Assembly: GCA_012517025.1 (NCBI GenBank)
Contig: JAAYVT010000128.1
Coordinates: 1 to 7,434, forward strand
DNA from: Phyllobacteriaceae bacterium
GTDB lineage: Bacteria; Pseudomonadota; Alphaproteobacteria; Rhizobiales; Ancalomicrobiaceae
Reading direction: 5' to 3'
Length of the DNA stretch: 7,434 bases
Positions 7,263-7,434 of this stretch are shown piece by piece (position 1 is the first letter of the stretch; each line of letters starts with the position of its first letter). The position numbers were made by a program, and so were the translations under genes. Under the pieces are notes generated by a model. It did no database searches. It was given only the letters and a program-made list of their open reading frames with translations, and was not told where the DNA came from.

Positions 7263-7282
7263 AAAGTCACATATGTGAGTTT
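7263..7282. repeat. 20-base palindrome in the AT-rich island
   Basis: AAAGTCACATATGTGAGTTT is self-complementary except for one symmetrical G:G pair. The core TCACATATGTGA (7267-7278) is a perfect 12-base palindrome. This symmetry fits a binding site for a dimeric regulator, though no particular family can be named. It could also form a small hairpin or cruciform. Confidence 0.5.
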
Positions 7283-7381
7283 TGTGGCTTGTGTATTGTT
7301 GTTTGCTCATTGTTTGTTGATTTGATAATTGAAATTAATTGCCTATGATTGATCGTTTCTTTGAATGTGTTGCCGTTCATT

Positions 7382-7434
7382 TCAGCGGCGAATGACGCCG
7401 GAAAGCCTGTCTTCGTCGTCGATCAGAACGAGAC
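7382..7434 (-). CDS. Possible 3' end of a gene entering from the right edge
   Basis: On the minus strand a frame is open from the right edge and ends with TGA at 7384-7382. It reads LVLIDDEDRLSGVIRR before the stop and has GC-biased third positions. The stop coincides with the change from GC-rich to AT-rich DNA, which is what a gene end would look like. The residues faintly resemble the hydrophobic-acidic-Gly pattern of a CBS-type beta strand, but 16 residues are too few to name a family. The plus strand is also open here (see rejected items), so the coding strand is uncertain. Confidence 0.35.
   Translation of the reverse strand, partial: LVLIDDEDRLSGVIRR

Larger units (their letters stand above)
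7141..7381. other. AT-rich intergenic island with short repeats
   Basis: G+C falls to about one third over 7141-7380, against clearly GC-rich DNA on both sides. Repeats include GTGTATTGT at 7211-7219 and 7291-7299 (80 bases apart), GATATTT at 7195-7201 and 7220-7226, ATTGTGAT at 7140-7147 and 7215-7222, and a palindrome at 7263-7282. No convincing gene is present: the longest frame noticed is 37 codons on the minus strand (7267-7380). The stretch could be a regulatory region, a replication or partition site, or the remains of an insertion. Nothing seen decides between these. Confidence 0.6.

Noticed and set aside
7349..7434. Plus-strand frame open to the right edge (reads VLPFISAANDAGKPVFVVDQNE)
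   Set aside because: It looks protein-like, but its start candidates are TTG or GTG with no ribosome binding site, and the frame begins inside AT-rich DNA. The minus-strand alternative ends exactly at the composition boundary. The choice remains uncertain.
1..7434. CRISPR array, tRNA, rRNA or insertion-sequence ends
   Set aside because: No regularly spaced repeats, no tRNA-like cloverleaf or rRNA sequence, and no transposase or paired terminal repeats with target duplications were noticed on either strand.

Overview
The window is GC-rich DNA with the strong G/C third-codon-position bias of an alphaproteobacterium. Gene content and order look like the accessory backbone of a Rhizobiales plasmid or integrative conjugative element: a DUF3991/TOPRIM protein, a DUF1419 protein and a very large N6-adenine methylase/helicase fusion, all on the plus strand. 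This assignment comes from remembered family context; no database search was possible.

Layout: (1) 1-705 is the C-terminal part of a DUF3991/TOPRIM-type protein whose reading frame runs off the left edge. (2) 706-839 is a GC-rich spacer. (3) 840-1442 encodes a 200-residue DUF1419-type protein. (4) 1443-1653 is a leader holding three inverted repeats, the last just ahead of a good Shine-Dalgarno. (5) 1654-6732 is one uninterrupted 1692-codon gene with an intact adenine methylase core, an intact superfamily 2 helicase core and a charged coiled-coil C-terminus. (6) 6815-7051 on the minus strand is a small unrecognised gene convergent with it. (7) 7052-7381 has no firm gene. From about 7141 it is an AT-rich island (about one third G+C by hand count) carrying palindromes and short repeats. 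(8) GC-rich coding-like sequence resumes at 7382, where a minus-strand reading frame, possibly the 3' end of a gene, enters from the right edge.

Working together (inference): the TOPRIM protein, the DUF1419 protein and the methylase/helicase probably belong to the DNA-maintenance or anti-restriction cargo of a mobile element. The large protein has the architecture of DarB-like and 'N12 class' methylase/helicase proteins, which suggests modification or protection of the element's DNA during transfer. No biochemical role can be shown from sequence alone. The least explained part is the right-hand end: the small minus-strand gene and the AT-rich repeat-bearing island beside it.
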